21,395 nt of DNA from a virus, in IMG/VR virus record IMGVR_UViG_3300025695_000114, positions 1 through 21,395 of that record. The stretch is one strand, 5' to 3'. The notes under the pieces are model-generated. The model was given only the letters and a program-made list of their open reading frames with translations, made no database searches and had not been told where the DNA came from. Both the position numbers and the translations under genes were made by a program. How positions within the stretch are numbered: the stretch's first letter is position 1; the number at the start of each line of letters is the position of its first letter. Below, in pieces: positions 19,963 to 21,395 of the stretch.

Positions 19963-21395
19963 ATGAGTTTATTAAAGAAAGCGAATATTATAACGACCCC
20001 TACTGCTTATTCAGATGGTAAACTACATAGTGTAAAGCCAGAGATTGCTTTAGGGCCAGAACTTGTAACAAATGGTGATTTTGCAACGGATAGTGATTGG
20101 GATGAAACAGGAACTTGGAGTATAGAAAATAATTATGCAACTGCTAGTGGAAATGGTACATCTCAATATATACAACAAGACTTTACTATTACAAATGGAA
20201 AAGCATATTTATTTACTTATGAAATAAAAGAAAATACTTTAAATGGTGCTGGCTCGTCTTTAAGTGGTTCAGGTGGTTTTGTTCAAATATTTTTAAGTAA
20301 TGTAATAGGAACTCATCAAGTATATATAACTGCTGATGATTCAGGTGCTGCTTATGCTTTAAAAATAGGTGTATCAGCAACTGCAACAACAGGAACAATA
20401 AAAATAGACAACGTATCAATAAAAGAGGACATCTCCGCTGATTTCGATTTCACAAGAAATTCCTCAGCGACAAGAGTAAACGAATTAGGGTACATTGAAG
20501 ATGTTCAGATAATCGGGGGAGAGTTAGTATCTAATGGTGATTTTGAGGAAGTAGGAAGTGAGAAGGTTACTAATGGTGATTTTGCTACTGATAGTTATTG
20601 GTCGTTTATAGGGACTGCAAATATTAGCGGAGGTACTGCAAATTTCCCAGATACAACTAATAGTTATATTATTCAATCAAGTGTCGTTCCTTTATCAGTA
20701 AAACAATATCGCTTACAATATGAAGTAACTGATACAAATGGTGGCGGTTTGAAATTATCTGGCGGAAGTAGTGCTTTTGGCATTGTTAATTTACCTAGCA
20801 CTTTAGGTGTGCATACTGTGTATTTAACATCTAACGGCACAAGAAGTAATTTACAATTTAACAATATTGCTGCTTTCGCTGGCTCAATAGACAACGTATC
20901 GGTTAAAGAAGTCGGTCAGAATTGGAGTTTTATTGGAGAGGCAGAATTTATTGAAAGTGCTGCAAGGATTTATTCAAGTTCTGGTAGTGTTTCTGGCATT
21001 AACCAAAGTAGTGTTCTTACAATATCAAATAAGTATAGAATACAATACGAAATTGTTTCAAATACCAATGGAAGTCTTAAAATACAAGGTGTTCAAATAC
21101 CTTCAAGTGTTGGCACACATAGTTACGATTTTATCGCATCTTCAGCGGGTTTAGAAATATTAAGAGATAGCGGTGTAACAGACATCACAATAGACAACGT
21201 ATCAGTCAAAAAAATAACAGACGATACAAACCTACCAAGAATAAACTATGAAGGGGGTAAAGGGCATTTATTGCTTGAGGGGCAGTCAACGAATCTTGTG
21301 CCTTATTCAGAAGATTTTAGTCAATGGACTGCTGGCGGTGATACAACTATTGAAAGCGGTTATTTAGCACCAGACGGTACTAACAATGCCTACAA
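19963..21395 (+). CDS. Tail fibre or receptor-binding protein with repeated modules (3' truncated)
   Basis: An open frame from ATG 19963 reaches the right edge without a stop (477 complete codons). The first 30 residues (SLLKKANIITTPTAYSDGKL) look like a virion-attachment start. Three beta-rich, carbohydrate-binding-like modules follow at about 31-156, 200-316 and 320-417. The first two start with ELVTNGDFATDSDW or EKVTNGDFATDSYW, and all three end in IDNVS[IV]K. Between modules 1 and 2 sits ADFDFTRNSSATRVNELGYI, and after module 3 comes LPRINYEGGKGHLLLEGQST, two segments normally adjacent in phage fibres of this kind. The protein probably binds a host surface glycan. The C-terminal part lies outside the window, so any peptidase or depolymerase domain there cannot be seen. 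Confidence 0.8.
   Translation, partial: MSLLKKANIITTPTAYSDGKLHSVKPEIALGPELVTNGDFATDSDWDETGTWSIENNYATASGNGTSQYIQQDFTITNGKAYLFTYEIKENTLNGAGSSLSGSGGFVQIFLSNVIGTHQVYITADDSGAAYALKIGVSATATTGTIKIDNVSIKEDISADFDFTRNSSATRVNELGYIEDVQIIGGELVSNGDFEEVGSEKVTNGDFATDSYWSFIGTANISGGTANFPDTTNSYIIQSSVVPLSVKQYRLQYEVTDTNGGGLKLSGGSSAFGIVNLPSTLGVHTVYLTSNGTRSNLQFNNIAAFAGSIDNVSVKEVGQNWSFIGEAEFIESAARIYSSSGSVSGINQSSVLTISNKYRIQYEIVSNTNGSLKIQGVQIPSSVGTHSYDFIASSAGLEILRDSGVTDITIDNVSVKKITDDTNLPRINYEGGKGHLLLEGQSTNLVPYSEDFSQWTAGGDTTIESGYLAPDGTNNAY

Overview
The window looks like the structural half of a tailed dsDNA phage or prophage (Caudoviricetes, probably a siphovirus) of a Bacteroidota host, most likely a flavobacterium. 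Supporting signs are AT-rich DNA, almost no Shine-Dalgarno sequences, a Bacteroidota-type promoter (TTTG ... TAnnTTTG) before the small-gene operon, and protein families typical of flavobacterial siphophages. No integrase, tRNA, rRNA, CRISPR or insertion sequence was seen.

Layout. (a) 1-1683: the end of an upstream gene, a terS-like gene and terL. (b) 1684-2580: a lone minus-strand gene for an acidic protein, then about 600 bp of signal-dense non-coding DNA. It holds six 12-bp iterons in three pairs, three inverted repeats, a terminator, operator-like repeats and a promoter. (c) 2581-4100: six small unknown genes ending at a strong terminator. (d) 4101-4903: about 800 bp without convincing genes, carrying tandem repeats, hairpins and a 16-bp element that recurs at 16289. 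(e) 4904-12348: the tail module. It has tail assembly chaperones (with a probable -1 ribosomal frameshift at a T9 run), tail terminator-like and gp10-like proteins, two large distal-tail/baseplate candidates, a 46-aa gene and the tape measure protein. (f) 12393-19004: the head module. It has an XkdF-like protease, a decoration or fibre candidate, a Cys-rich microprotein, a scaffold, the major capsid protein, a probable tail tube protein, an unknown beta-rich protein, the portal, an adaptor and a 43-aa gene. (g) 18973-21395: fibre-like protein, small membrane protein (holin candidate), a 54-aa gene and a modular tail fibre cut by the window edge.

Nearly all structural genes are on the plus strand and overlap or abut (ATGA, TAATG, TGATG), implying long cotranscribed units. 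Inferred assembly: scaffold and protease build the prohead from the capsid protein, the portal and TerS/TerL package DNA, the adaptor and terminator close the head-tail joint, chaperones load the tape measure for tube polymerisation, and the fibres bind the host.

The most interesting points are the dual-coding -1 frameshift, the paired iteron array next to terL, the large non-coding block before the tail operon, extra C-terminal domains on the protease and portal, and the tail fibre whose usual architecture is split by inserted modules.
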